A stretch of DNA of 64,000 bases, taken from Planctomycetaceae bacterium. Its GTDB lineage: Bacteria > Planctomycetota > Planctomycetia > Planctomycetales > Planctomycetaceae. The notes beneath the pieces are model-generated. The model was not told where the DNA came from, did no database searches, and saw only the letters and a list, made by a program, of their open reading frames with translations. Numbering within the stretch: position 1 is the first letter of the stretch; each line of letters begins with the position of its first letter. Positions 35,489-45,280 of the stretch are shown piece after piece. The stretch spans positions 558,001-622,000 of the forward strand of contig JAWKTX010000001.1 in the NCBI GenBank assembly GCA_041398825.1. The letters are read 5' to 3'. Both the position numbers and the translations under genes were made by a program.

Positions 35489-37606
35489 ATGAACACCATC
35501 CATAACCTGAGAAACGTCGGCATTTCGGCTCACATCGATTCTGGCAAGACGACATTGACAGAACGAATGTTGTACTACTGTGGACGGATACATCGCATGG
35601 GAGATGTCAAAGGGCGTGAAGGCTCTGCGACAATGGATTTTGATCCCATTGAAATTCAGCGTGGCATTACCATTTCGTCTGCTGTTACGCAGGTGCAGTG
35701 GGATGAACATCGGATCAATATCATTGACACTCCCGGGCACGTGGATTTCACCATTGAAGTTGAACGGAGCCTTCGAGTCCTTGACGGAGCCGTACTGGTC
35801 CTCTGCGCTGTCGGAGGTGTCCAGAGTCAGTCGATGACCGTCGACAGGCAGATGAAACGTTACGGCGTGCCCCGGATTGCTTTCATCAACAAGATGGATC
35901 GTGCGGGGGCAGATCCGCAGCGAGTCATTCTGCAGATCCGCGAAAAACTTCGGTGTCACGCTGTGGCACTGCAGTTGCCTGTCGGGCGCGAAGAGAACTT
36001 TCGAGGTGTGATTGATCTGATCACGATGGAGGCGATCTACTTTGAAGGTGCTGATGGTCGTCAGGTTGAGCGATCCGCGGTTCCACTGGAGATGCAGCAA
36101 ACTGCCGCAGCAGCTCGGGCCGAACTGCTGGAGGAGCTTTCGAAGTTCGATGACGCACTCATGGAGATCCTGCTGAATGGCGAAGATCCTGGTGAACACC
36201 TGCTGTATCGAGTCATTCGTGAGGCGACGCTTGCCCACAGGCTGACACCAGTACTGATGGGGACTGCCTACAGGAACAAAGGAGTGCAGGAGGTCCTGAC
36301 TGCGATCACTCGGTATTTGCCGAGTCCCGCAGACAGAGTCGTGACAGCGATCAATCTGAATCCGGGCCACCGGACCAGTCAAAAGGCTGTTGCCTCGGAC
36401 GTTTCTGAAATGGCAGAACAGCAGGCGGTCGTTGAGCTTTCAGCGGCCGCCGATGTTCCGCTGGTTGCGATGGCATTCAAGAGCGTTGTTGAATCTTTCG
36501 GACAGCTAACGTTCCTGCGTCTGTACCAGGGGCGACTTGTTCGGGGAGACACTTACCGGAACGCACGCACTGGACGTCGCATGCGGGTGAGCCGATTGCT
36601 GCGTATTCATGCGGACAAACGCGAGGACATCGCAATGGCTTCCGCAGGAGACATTGTGGCAGTCGTCGGCCTGGATTGCGCATCCGGAGATACGTTCACG
36701 GGCCATGGCATCCACTGCACACTCGAAAGTATGTTTGTGCCGGAACCAGTGATGAGGGTCTCAATTGAAGCTTGTCGTAGTGAAGATTTCGGAAAGCTGG
36801 CGAAAGCGCTGGAGGCGTTTCGGCGTGAAGATCCAACGTTTCGTGTTTTCACAGACGCGCGGACAGGACAAACGTTGATCGCCGGAATGGGGCAGCTTCA
36901 TCTGGACGTTTACCTGCAGAAGCTGAAGCAGTTGTATCAGTGTGAATGTGCGACAGGTCAACCACAGGTTGCCTATCGTCAGCACCCGAGCTGTGCCGTC
37001 GACTTTGAGTATGTCCTGAGAAAGATGACGGGTGGCCCGGGGCAATTCGCGCAGATCAAAGGCCGAATGATTCCGCTGGGTGTCGATGGTGAAAAGCACT
37101 TTGAGTTTGTGAATCATGTTCGCGGTGGTCGAATTCCTCGCGAGTTCATCCCTGCGGTCGAACAGGGCTTCCTGGATGAACTCAACCGCGGACCGCTCGG
37201 TGAATTCGAAGTTGTGGGAGTACGAATCGATTTACTGGACGGAGCGTACCATGAAAACGATTCATCTGAACTGTCGTTTCGGCTCTGTGCTCAGGCGGCA
37301 ATGAGAGACGTCATTCTTCCGAACGCTGATGTGCGGTTGCTCGAACCTGTCATGTCCGTTGAGGTCGAAGTGCCGGCTCGGTTTCAGGGAGGAGTGACCG
37401 GGCATCTGGCTAGTCGGCGAGGACTCGTCACCGGCTCGGAGACCCGTGATGGCTCTTGTCTGATTACTGCCGTCATTCCACTGGCTGAAATGTTTCACTA
37501 CGCCGATGAGCTCCGTTGTATGACACAGGGACAGGGCGTGTTTTCGATGGCATTCTGTCGATATGCCCCGATGCCTGCAGACACTCAACGCGGTGTATTG
37601 CAATAG
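35489..37606 (+). CDS. Elongation factor G paralogue, spdEFG/mtEFG-like
   Basis: The 705-residue translocase-like GTPase has G1 AHIDSGKTT at 14-22, G3 DTPGH, G4 NKMD and G5 GTAYRNKG. The AHIDSGKTTL...YYCGRI opening matches the spirochaete-planctomycete-delta and mitochondrial EF-G group more than classical FusA (AHIDAGKTT). Switch I is altered: PIEIQRGITI in place of QERGITI. Domain IV keeps YHENDSS, with the tip histidine. It is preceded by AAAGGAG. A second, canonical FusA presumably exists elsewhere; the gene is not next to rpsL, rpsG or tuf. Confidence 0.92.
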   Translation: MNTIHNLRNVGISAHIDSGKTTLTERMLYYCGRIHRMGDVKGREGSATMDFDPIEIQRGITISSAVTQVQWDEHRINIIDTPGHVDFTIEVERSLRVLDGAVLVLCAVGGVQSQSMTVDRQMKRYGVPRIAFINKMDRAGADPQRVILQIREKLRCHAVALQLPVGREENFRGVIDLITMEAIYFEGADGRQVERSAVPLEMQQTAAAARAELLEELSKFDDALMEILLNGEDPGEHLLYRVIREATLAHRLTPVLMGTAYRNKGVQEVLTAITRYLPSPADRVVTAINLNPGHRTSQKAVASDVSEMAEQQAVVELSAAADVPLVAMAFKSVVESFGQLTFLRLYQGRLVRGDTYRNARTGRRMRVSRLLRIHADKREDIAMASAGDIVAVVGLDCASGDTFTGHGIHCTLESMFVPEPVMRVSIEACRSEDFGKLAKALEAFRREDPTFRVFTDARTGQTLIAGMGQLHLDVYLQKLKQLYQCECATGQPQVAYRQHPSCAVDFEYVLRKMTGGPGQFAQIKGRMIPLGVDGEKHFEFVNHVRGGRIPREFIPAVEQGFLDELNRGPLGEFEVVGVRIDLLDGAYHENDSSELSFRLCAQAAMRDVILPNADVRLLEPVMSVEVEVPARFQGGVTGHLASRRGLVTGSETRDGSCLITAVIPLAEMFHYADELRCMTQGQGVFSMAFCRYAPMPADTQRGVLQ

Positions 37607-37627
37607 TCAGGTCCTGCTGGATCGATG

Positions 37628-37659
37628 ACCGGTCCCTGACCATCTGGTCGGGGACCGGT
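37628..37659 (+). terminator. Hairpin terminator after the EF-G gene
   Basis: ACCGGTCCC-T-GACC at 37628-37641 pairs with GGTC-G-GGGACCGGT at 37646-37659 around a four-base loop, giving a stem of 13 pairs with one mismatch. It begins 21 bases past the stop. No T tract follows. Confidence 0.55.
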
Positions 37660-38103
37660 TACCCTGAATCCGTTAGAACCGCCTGATCGGTGCAGGTCTG
37701 CCGAGCGTCGATCATCGCCAGATCGTTGCTTGTGCGTCGAAGAGAACGAAACTGTGCCTCGAGATCATCGATCAGGGTCAGCCTGTTTGATCCATGGTCT
37801 GAACCGACAGTTCGACGGGTCCTTCAAGTTCATGTGTTGAGTGTGTTCTTCGATGTGTGTCTGTGCTCGCGACCGGCTCGTAAGGCTCCGTATACTAACG
37901 GAGAGACCTGGCTGATCTGATTGTTCAGCAAAAAGTGGCCGGTTTTCTGAACGCAGTCTGGCAAGACAGGTGTTTTGGGCGGAGAAACTGATCGTGAGCA
38001 ACGAGGCTGGGTTTGATATGCTTCGGAAAAACGGAGGAACGGCGACTCGTGTCAGAGTCATCGTCCTGAGATTCCGGTGATTTGTATCAGGTTCAATTCG
38101 GCC
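37660..38103. other. Intergenic region before the Lgt-family gene
   Basis: These 444 bases hold a small inverted repeat, CTCCGT-ATACTA-ACGGAG, near 37887-37904, which overlaps a TATACT hexamer. It could be an operator over a -10 site, but no clear -35 is visible. No gene is supported; the frames on the minus strand look random. Confidence 0.4.
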
Positions 38104-39183
38104 ATGCGCAAGGTGCTTCTACGATTCGTGTTCGACCAGTTCTGGACCTTTCAGTCCGTTGGCAACGAACTTCTTGTTGGCGCCGGGTGGCTGGTGGCCG
38201 TGATGCTGATCGTGACCGTAGTGCTGGTGTTCGTGAATTGGCGAATAAAACGGGATCTGAAAGCAGCCGTCTCTGAAAACCTGAGCTGGCTGGTATTACC
38301 CGCGTTTATCCTCGCAGTCCCGATTCTGAATCTTTCGCTGGTCAACAGCGGCATTCCGGTCTTTGGTTACGGCTTTATGATGTTTGTTGGCTTTTCAACG
38401 GCCACACTGCTCGCTGCCCGGCGAATTCAGACGGTCGGTTTGCCGCCCGATATCATCTGGGATTTAATGATGTGGCTGCTGATCCCCGGCCTGATCGGTG
38501 CCCGAGCTGTTTATCTCAGCCAGTATGGACCGCAGGTTTTTGCAGGTAAGACGGGGCTTGCACTTCTGATTGCGCCCTTCGCCTTGTGGGATGGGGGGAT
38601 TGTTTTCTACGGGTGCATCATTGGCGGAGTGATCGGGCTACTGGTTTACTGTCGACGGCGGAATGTCGATCCGCTTGTACTTTGCGATGTGATTGCTCCA
38701 TCGCTATTCGTTGGCGAAGGGTTCGGTCGTATTGGTTGTTTCCTGTACGGTTGCTGTTTCGGAGCACCGTGTGCCCTGCCCTGGTCTGTCCAGTTTCCTC
38801 CGGACAGCATCACGTTTCAACGACTTGTGGAACGCGGGACGATTCCACCGGACGCCATTTCCACCATCCCATTGCATCCGACACAGATTTACAGTTCTGT
38901 TTCAGCATTCCTGTTGGCGGGCTTGCTGGCGTGGTTCTTTCGCCGTCGTCCGTTTGACGGTGCCGTTTTGGCAATGGCGTGGATCATTTACCCCATCAAT
39001 CGCTATGTGCTCGAAATCTATCGCGACGACGAACCGGGCCGTCTGGGTCTGACTCTCACTTTCTCTCAACTGATGAGTATTGGTTTGCTTGTGAGTGGAA
39101 TTGCAGCGATGTATTACTTCCATAAGCGCAACAAACTGACGAGAGCTGCAGATTCGGATTGCAAGGCCGCTGCGAACGCCTGA
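38104..39183 (+). CDS. Prolipoprotein diacylglyceryl transferase family protein
   Basis: The 359-residue protein has about seven TM segments and fits the Lgt family, which attaches diacylglycerol to lipoprotein cysteines. Signature regions are DGGIVFYGCIIGGVIG near 165-180, GRIGCFLYGCCFG near 212-224, HPTQIYSS near 263-270, and a C-terminal RYVLEIYRDDEPGRLG. In the second motif the Asn of the classical GRIGNF is Cys. This GCFxxGCC form is common among family members outside proteobacteria. The start is uncertain; GTG at 38077 is an alternative. I leave the symbol empty because it may be a paralogue. Confidence 0.82.
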   Translation: MRKVLLRFVFDQFWTFQSVGNELLVGAGWLVAVMLIVTVVLVFVNWRIKRDLKAAVSENLSWLVLPAFILAVPILNLSLVNSGIPVFGYGFMMFVGFSTATLLAARRIQTVGLPPDIIWDLMMWLLIPGLIGARAVYLSQYGPQVFAGKTGLALLIAPFALWDGGIVFYGCIIGGVIGLLVYCRRRNVDPLVLCDVIAPSLFVGEGFGRIGCFLYGCCFGAPCALPWSVQFPPDSITFQRLVERGTIPPDAISTIPLHPTQIYSSVSAFLLAGLLAWFFRRRPFDGAVLAMAWIIYPINRYVLEIYRDDEPGRLGLTLTFSQLMSIGLLVSGIAAMYYFHKRNKLTRAADSDCKAAANA

Positions 39184-39330
39184 CGGATGCCCGTCCCCAC
39201 AATGTGTGGTTTGTGGTCGCGCGAACGCTTGTGGAAATGCGCCTCGCTGTCACATCGGGTTGCCTTTCGAATCGTTTTCAATGGGACTGACAGTTACACC
39301 TCGGAACCAAACGAATGTGAAGGAAAGGCA

Positions 39331-39633
39331 ATGGCCGACTGTGTTCCATTTCAGCTTTACGTGGGGGCCGATGTCGAGGCGATCGTTGAGCTTTTGCGAG
39401 TGGAGCTTGTTCGAGCACGGGGCAGTTGCCGGGTCGGTTCCGGAGACTTTGCGATTCCCACACCCATTGGCACGATCAGTGGGTGTTATGCGATCGAAGG
39501 TAAGGCTCTGACGGTCCACATCAGGAGTCGTCCTTCATCTGTTTCGTGCGGTACGATTGAATCCAAAATGCAGGACTATATCCTGGACGCGAAGGCTGCA
39601 TTCAGGAATTCAACACGGAAGAAGCAGGCATAG
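39331..39633 (+). CDS. Small uncharacterised protein
   Basis: The 100-residue protein starts at the ATG at 39331 with AAGGAAAGG upstream, a strong ribosome-binding site. A longer frame to 39187 has no such site. It has an even composition with alternating hydrophobic and charged residues (VEAIVELLRVELVRARGS, IGTISGCYAIEGKALTVHI). It has no signal peptide, TM helix or known motif. It lies 147 bases after the Lgt-family gene. Confidence 0.55.
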   Translation: MADCVPFQLYVGADVEAIVELLRVELVRARGSCRVGSGDFAIPTPIGTISGCYAIEGKALTVHIRSRPSSVSCGTIESKMQDYILDAKAAFRNSTRKKQA

Positions 39634-40074
39634 TCGGGTGATCGTGCCACTGTCTTTGGAAGATTATGTTTGGTTCGGGAATTGCCTGAGTCGCCGTTGG
39701 CATTCAGAAATCTGTGCCAACGTAGGATGAACTGGTCGCCAGTGACGACAACGCGGCCATTGAATTGTCTTTGGTGATTCCATTCTTTGGCGCCCAGGAG
39801 TTTGAATTCGGGAATCACGACGACGATGAGCAAGTGGCCTTCTTTTGTCGTGTAAGAGATCCCGCCTGTTGCCAGTCAGACAGAGATATCGCCCTGCCCT
39901 GCCCTGTTAAAGTGATGTTTGTGGATGGATTTTCCTGTTGTCACTCCTGCCCGAGAGCCATTCCGCAGATTCTCATGCCCGCCAGCTGTTGACGGCGATT
40001 CAATTGACTTGTGCTGACTCGCCTGCGAATTTGCTGTTGGTAATTGCTCGACAACGCTCTGGTTGGAGACGGCG
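39634..40074. other. Intergenic, nothing recognised
   Basis: These 441 bases hold short frames only. The longest, leftward at 39576-39833, overlaps a coding end and looks random. No RNA, hairpin with a T tract or repeat is recognised. The last 15 bases carry the GGAG site of the next gene. Confidence 0.35.
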
Positions 40075-42264
40075 ATGACACGCTTCCTGAATTCTGTGGG
40101 TGTACTGTGCCTTTTGATTGTTGTGCCCGCTGAGGTGACGGCGCAGGACGGACAAACGATTGGTTTTCGTCGACATGTCATTGATTCCGCTTCCGAAATG
40201 CACTCCTGCGCAGCGATGGATGTGAATCACGATGGTCGTCCCGATGTGATCACAGGCGGGGCATGGTACGAGATGCCTCTGGATGCGTTGAGTGCGTGGA
40301 AGAAGCACCATGTGCGGGATGTGGAGCAGATTCGGGGTCGCTTCGATGATTATTCCTGTTTGCCGTACGACGTAAATGCCGACGGCCTGAAGGACATCAT
40401 TAGTGTGAACTACCGCAGCGAATCAATCTACTGGATTCAGAATCCAGGTCCCGATTCGGATGACGCATGGGAAAAACATGAAGTCGCCCGGCCTGGTGCA
40501 ATGGAAACAGGAAGGCTCGCGGATGTTGATGGTGACGGGTTACCGGACGTGCTTCCCAATGGAGTGAAGTTTTCTGCATGGTTTAGTATCGCTGCCGGCA
40601 GGGAACCGCATTGGCAACGCCATGCGCTTCCGGATGAACTGGCGGGGCATGGCGTAGGATTCGGCGATATTGACGGTGATGGTCGTGGCGATGTCGTGGG
40701 ACGATTTGGGTGGGCTCAGGCCCCGGATGACCGACGGAATGAACGGTGGATCTTTCACGCGGATTTCGAACTGGAGCGAGACGCGAGCATCCCGATTGTC
40801 GTACATGACGTCAACGGCGATGGATTGGCTGATGTGATTTATGGACGTGGCCATCGCACAGGTTTGTATTGGCTGCAACAGGTGAAAGCGGAAGCCGGAC
40901 GTGGTTGGGTCAGGCATGCCATTGACACAAGCTGGTCGCAACCCCACAGCCTGTTGCTGGCGGATGTCAATGGTGATGGTCGGGAAGACCTGATTGCTGG
41001 AAAGCGTTTCATGGGGCATGACGGAAAGGACCCCGGTGAATACAACCCGATTGTAAGCTATTGGTACGAGTTTCAGCCTGGTACGATGACGTGGCGGCGG
41101 CACTCAATTGATTCCGGCGATTCAGCCGGCGTTGGATTCGGACTGGATCCCAAAGCCGTGGATCTGGACCTGGACGGGGATATCGACTTCATTACGGCTG
41201 ATCGCAACGGACTGTTTTTTCTTGAAAACATCGGCGCAATCCCTCAGGAATCGCATCCTCTGAGTTCATTCGCGGTCGCTAACAGGAACATCGCGACATT
41301 GCGCGAAACGGACGGCTCAGAGCGTGTCCTGGAGACTCCGTTCGACGCAGGTCGCCGGCGATCCCGGATTCTTCAGGCGATGTCCGAAGTGATGGGGCCG
41401 TTGCCAGAACCCGATCAGCGCGTTCCCCTTGATGTCAGGATTGAGTCGACCGAGGACGTCGTGGGATATCTCAGACATCGAATCAGTTACGCTCCGGAAG
41501 CCGGTGACCGAGTCCCTGCCTTTCTTCTGATTCCAAAGGCTGAAAGCGGGCGTGGTCCGGCAATGCTGTGTCTCCATCAGACAACGCGCATCGGAAAGGG
41601 AGAACCAGCAGGATTGGGCGGGTTGCCAAATCTGCACTATGCACACGAGCTGGCAAATCTGGGTTTCGTTTGTCTGGTTCCAGACTACCCTTCGTTCGGT
41701 GACTACACCTATGACTTCAAAACGAACGGTCGTCACTATGCCAGCGGATCGATGAAAGCGATCTGGAATAATATCCGGGCGATTGATCTGCTGGAGTCAC
41801 TGCCGGAGGTCGATGCGGATCGAATAGGCTGTATTGGACATTCCCTGGGAGGTCACAACACGTTGTTCACCGCGGCCTTTGATCTTCGAATTCGAGCCGC
41901 CGTGACAAGCTGCGGGTTCACCGCATTTCAGAATTATTATGAGGGCAATCTGGCCGGGTGGACCAGTGATCGCTACATGCCCCGCATTCGTGATCTGTAT
42001 CAGAATCGTCCCGATCGAGTGCCGTTCGACTTCGATGGAGTGCTTTCTGCGATCGCGCCGCGATCAGTGTTTATCAGCGCGCCCGTTGATGATTCGAACT
42101 TCGATAATCCCGGCGTGAAGCAGGTTGTGGAAGCAGTCAATGGTATCTACGACGTCTACGGTAAATCAGGCGGCATGGTTGCCGTGTATCCGAATTGTGG
42201 GCACGACTTTCCTGCGGAAACGCGGCTGGAAGCCTACAACTGGTTGAAGAAAGCTTTGAAATGA
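40075..42264 (+). CDS. FG-GAP propeller fused to alpha/beta hydrolase (secreted)
   Basis: The 729-residue product starts at the ATG at 40075 with GGAG upstream, then a signal peptide (FLNSVGVLCLLIVVPAEVTA). Residues 25-380 form FG-GAP/VCBS blades with calcium loops (DVNHDGRPDVITGG, DVDGDGLPDVLPNG, DINGDGRGD-type, DLDLDGDIDFITAD). From about 405 it becomes an alpha/beta hydrolase: AMLCLHQTTRIG, then GHSLGG (nucleophile Ser near 600) and a final PNCGHDF with the catalytic His. The Asp likely lies in APVDDSNF. The hydrolase half resembles the acetylxylan-esterase-like enzymes. The propeller may bind glycans and place the esterase on them. Confidence 0.85.
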   Translation: MTRFLNSVGVLCLLIVVPAEVTAQDGQTIGFRRHVIDSASEMHSCAAMDVNHDGRPDVITGGAWYEMPLDALSAWKKHHVRDVEQIRGRFDDYSCLPYDVNADGLKDIISVNYRSESIYWIQNPGPDSDDAWEKHEVARPGAMETGRLADVDGDGLPDVLPNGVKFSAWFSIAAGREPHWQRHALPDELAGHGVGFGDIDGDGRGDVVGRFGWAQAPDDRRNERWIFHADFELERDASIPIVVHDVNGDGLADVIYGRGHRTGLYWLQQVKAEAGRGWVRHAIDTSWSQPHSLLLADVNGDGREDLIAGKRFMGHDGKDPGEYNPIVSYWYEFQPGTMTWRRHSIDSGDSAGVGFGLDPKAVDLDLDGDIDFITADRNGLFFLENIGAIPQESHPLSSFAVANRNIATLRETDGSERVLETPFDAGRRRSRILQAMSEVMGPLPEPDQRVPLDVRIESTEDVVGYLRHRISYAPEAGDRVPAFLLIPKAESGRGPAMLCLHQTTRIGKGEPAGLGGLPNLHYAHELANLGFVCLVPDYPSFGDYTYDFKTNGRHYASGSMKAIWNNIRAIDLLESLPEVDADRIGCIGHSLGGHNTLFTAAFDLRIRAAVTSCGFTAFQNYYEGNLAGWTSDRYMPRIRDLYQNRPDRVPFDFDGVLSAIAPRSVFISAPVDDSNFDNPGVKQVVEAVNGIYDVYGKSGGMVAVYPNCGHDFPAETRLEAYNWLKKALK

Positions 42265-42285
42265 TGTTGGGAGCATCCTGCCGGG

Positions 42286-44883
42286 CTAATCTTCGAGACC
42301 AATAAAGGCGCGCCAGGCCATTGAAGGAACTTCGCATTCCGGTTCTGCCGGCGCGATCAGTTCCGCAACCAGGTCATGGCAGTGCTTCCACGGTGCGAGG
42401 GCGATTTCTTCTGCTGTGCCAGGTGGGCACAGAAAGTTGCCCTGCCCGTAGCCACAGTTCATGGATTGCAGAACAGCCAGTTGCACGGGATCTTCAATAC
42501 CTTCTGCGATGCAGGCGATGCCAATGTTTTCTGCAAGCGTCACAACCGAATGGGCAACGGCGATGACATCATGTCCGTCGTTCAGGTTGGCGACAAATGT
42601 GCGATCCATCTTCAGAACGGTGAACGGAAATTCCTGAAGGCAGGCGAGGGATGAATAACCTGTACCAAAATCGTCGATTGCCAGTCGGATGCCCGCCTGA
42701 GACAGGGCGTGCAGGACTTCACCCGCTGCGACCCGATGGGCCATGATTTCTGATTCTGTGACTTCAATTTGCAACTGTTGCGGCTTCATGCCGTAGGAAT
42801 TCAGGATCTGAATAATGTGATCGGCCATGTGATCCTGCATCAATTGTCGTTCAGACAGATTAATGCTCACATATCGGGGGGCTTCTTCAACATGCTGCAA
42901 ATGCCAGTCGACAAATTGTGCGCAGGCGGTTCGCATGACCCAGTCGCTCAGCGGAAGGCTGAGCCGGGTTTCTTCTGCAATGGGCAGGAATTCTTCCGGA
43001 GGAATCATGCCGCGAGTTGGATGATCCCAGCGGATGATCGCTTCAACTCCGTGCAGCTTTCCGTCTTCGAGTGAGACAATGGGCTGCCAGACGACAGAGA
43101 GTTGTTCTGTGCCAATCGCGGACCGTAGTTCTGTTTCGGTTTGCTGTCTCTGCTGGGCGGCTTCACGCATACTGTCGTCAAAAACGACGTAGCATGCTTT
43201 TCCCCGGGCTTTGGCTTCATACATTGCCGTGTCGGCATCACGAAGCATGTCCTCCGGACGCTGGTAACGTACATGGCTGCACACAATTCCGATGCTGGCA
43301 TTCGAACGAACTGCGTGATCGCCAAGTTGATACTGTTCGCCCAGAGCACTGATCAGGTGGGAAGCGGACTGACATGCTGCTTCGGGGCCATCGATATCGT
43401 CCAGGATCACAACAAATTCATCTCCTCCCAGCCGCGACACGGTCGTGCCGTCTGCGAGTGTGCTGATGGAATCTGTCGTACTGAGGTTGTCTCGCAGTCG
43501 AACTGCAATTTCCCTGAGCAATGCGTCTCCAACATCGTGGCCCAGGCTGTCGTTGACGACTTTGAAGCGGTCAAAGTCGAGGAACATCAGGGCAAACTGA
43601 TATCCGGGCACCTGACGAGTTCGTTCGATGTACAACTTCAGACGATCGTGAAACAGAGCGCGGTTCGGCAATCCTGTCAGGCGGTCGAGCCTGGCTGCAA
43701 TCATCAGTTCTTTCTCGATCTTTTTCCGCTCGGAAATGTCGCGAACAATTCCGACAAAACGCGGGGTATCGGTCGACTGATGGACGAATTGCAACGAGAG
43801 TTCCACGGGGATCTCGTGCCCGTTGATGTGTCGGTGTGTTGTTTCAAACGTGAAGAGCTGATGAGTCCCTTCAGTCAGCGGTCTGGTGAGTTTTTGAAGA
43901 TCATCGTTTGAGAATCCTGGAACGATATCCAGAGGCGTCATCTGCAGGTATTGCTCTTCGCTGTAGCCCAGCAGCTGTCGTGCCCCTTCATTCACATAGA
44001 TGAATCGGAAATCCCCCGGGCGGAACATAAACACGCTGTCCAGAGTCTGGTCGAGAGTGGTCTTGAACTGCTGGAGCCGATTTGCTGCGAACTGCTGCTG
44101 CTTCAGATGGAATCGTGTGAGTGTCGCAAATGCCGCCGATGCCAGCAGAATCGATTCAATGACAGCAAGTATGCCAATGACTGACAGACGGGCGTTGAAG
44201 ATCTGACGGCCCCAGACCGCCGCGGGGAAATCAACACCCAGAACTGCCTCGACACGTCCGTGCTGGTCATGCATTGGGTGCAATGCCGTCACCCAGAGTC
44301 CCCACTGGTCGCTGTACGGCACGGAAATAAATGCCGGAAGCCCGCTTAGTGCTTCGTTAAACGCCTTTGCAGGGGTCCCGGAATCGAACCCATCGTATTC
44401 TTCGCCTGGGATAGTGCGAGCTTCCAGTTCTTCGTCGATATGTCCGTCGCGGTCATAGTCTGTTTCTGAATCAATCAACAACAGAGTCCGGTTATCGTCG
44501 GTCCGGCGCATCGTGTAGATGTCGCTGATCAGAGTATTGGCACGCAACCATCGCAACTGGGCTTCCAGAAGCCGCTGGTAGTGCGCATCATCGGTTGTGA
44601 CATCATTGGGGATCGACGCGTGGCCCAGCTTCTCTGTTTCTCCGGCGTAGGTCGTTGCAAATGCGCTCATTTGATTGATGAGGTTGCACCGTTGATCGGC
44701 ATCCACCATCTGGACGTAGCGATGGCCGCAAAAGAGCAGAATCGAGGTGGTGAGCAGGCAGGCGCGGAAAGCGGTTTTCTCACCTTCACAGCGTTTGCCC
44801 ATCCGCAGAAGCCCGAACAATCCGGCTGCGCAGCATGCTGTGAATGCCAGAAAGTCGAGTTGATAATCGATACAAGTCCACAT
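42286..44883 (-). CDS. Membrane PAS-GGDEF-EAL cyclic-di-GMP protein
   Basis: I start at the ATG at 44883 (865 residues). Two TM helices bracket an N-terminal sensor region of about 220 residues (near 10-260). A PAS domain lies near 280-400 (FIYVNEGARQLLGYS through VGIVRDIS). The GGDEF domain has an intact GGDEF motif at about 485 and should make c-di-GMP. The EAL domain reads EAI at about 610 but keeps the metal- and catalysis-linked motifs NLSE, EVTESEI, DDFGTG and AEGIE. It may therefore both make and break c-di-GMP. It diverges from the HDOD gene. Confidence 0.93.
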   Translation of the reverse strand: MWTCIDYQLDFLAFTACCAAGLFGLLRMGKRCEGEKTAFRACLLTTSILLFCGHRYVQMVDADQRCNLINQMSAFATTYAGETEKLGHASIPNDVTTDDAHYQRLLEAQLRWLRANTLISDIYTMRRTDDNRTLLLIDSETDYDRDGHIDEELEARTIPGEEYDGFDSGTPAKAFNEALSGLPAFISVPYSDQWGLWVTALHPMHDQHGRVEAVLGVDFPAAVWGRQIFNARLSVIGILAVIESILLASAAFATLTRFHLKQQQFAANRLQQFKTTLDQTLDSVFMFRPGDFRFIYVNEGARQLLGYSEEQYLQMTPLDIVPGFSNDDLQKLTRPLTEGTHQLFTFETTHRHINGHEIPVELSLQFVHQSTDTPRFVGIVRDISERKKIEKELMIAARLDRLTGLPNRALFHDRLKLYIERTRQVPGYQFALMFLDFDRFKVVNDSLGHDVGDALLREIAVRLRDNLSTTDSISTLADGTTVSRLGGDEFVVILDDIDGPEAACQSASHLISALGEQYQLGDHAVRSNASIGIVCSHVRYQRPEDMLRDADTAMYEAKARGKACYVVFDDSMREAAQQRQQTETELRSAIGTEQLSVVWQPIVSLEDGKLHGVEAIIRWDHPTRGMIPPEEFLPIAEETRLSLPLSDWVMRTACAQFVDWHLQHVEEAPRYVSINLSERQLMQDHMADHIIQILNSYGMKPQQLQIEVTESEIMAHRVAAGEVLHALSQAGIRLAIDDFGTGYSSLACLQEFPFTVLKMDRTFVANLNDGHDVIAVAHSVVTLAENIGIACIAEGIEDPVQLAVLQSMNCGYGQGNFLCPPGTAEEIALAPWKHCHDLVAELIAPAEPECEVPSMAWRAFIGLED

Positions 44884-45280
44884 CGAAGTTTTACCGGCGG
44901 GCAATCGGACATCGCCATAGTCGCCACTTTGGCAAACTCAGGTGACGCTGGCTTCGGTAAATACTTGGTTACAATGTGGGTATCCGCTGTTCATCACGTC
45001 TCAGAATTCGCCGGGGACACGTTCCCGCATTCCACAATTTGGATTCTGCGGGCAAAGGCTGGGCAACAATACCAATGACGCCGCGGAAACCCTATCGGGT
45101 TCTGTACCAGGTTCCTCTCCGATTCGATGGATTGTGAGTAGGAATTGCCCGCCGCATGCATTCTCTGAGAGGTGTATCCGGCGTTTGCAAACAAGTTGTG
45201 CTAGGCTTGGTACGAAGATATTGGAAACCCCGCGACTCGCCACGCGATCGCTGTAACGAGTGACAGTCGGAAGCAGGTAT
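44884..45280. other. Divergent intergenic region between GGDEF-EAL and HDOD genes
   Basis: These 397 bases should hold both promoters. Small frames on both strands look non-coding. No repeat or RNA is recognised. The GAAGCAGG site of the HDOD gene is at its right end. Confidence 0.35.

Noticed and set aside
37765..38061. 98-codon leftward frame
   Set aside because: Random-looking composition and no start signal; lies in the promoter region of the Lgt-family gene.
39576..39833. 85-codon leftward frame
   Set aside because: Overlaps the end of a real gene and shows no family motif, signal or ribosome-binding site.
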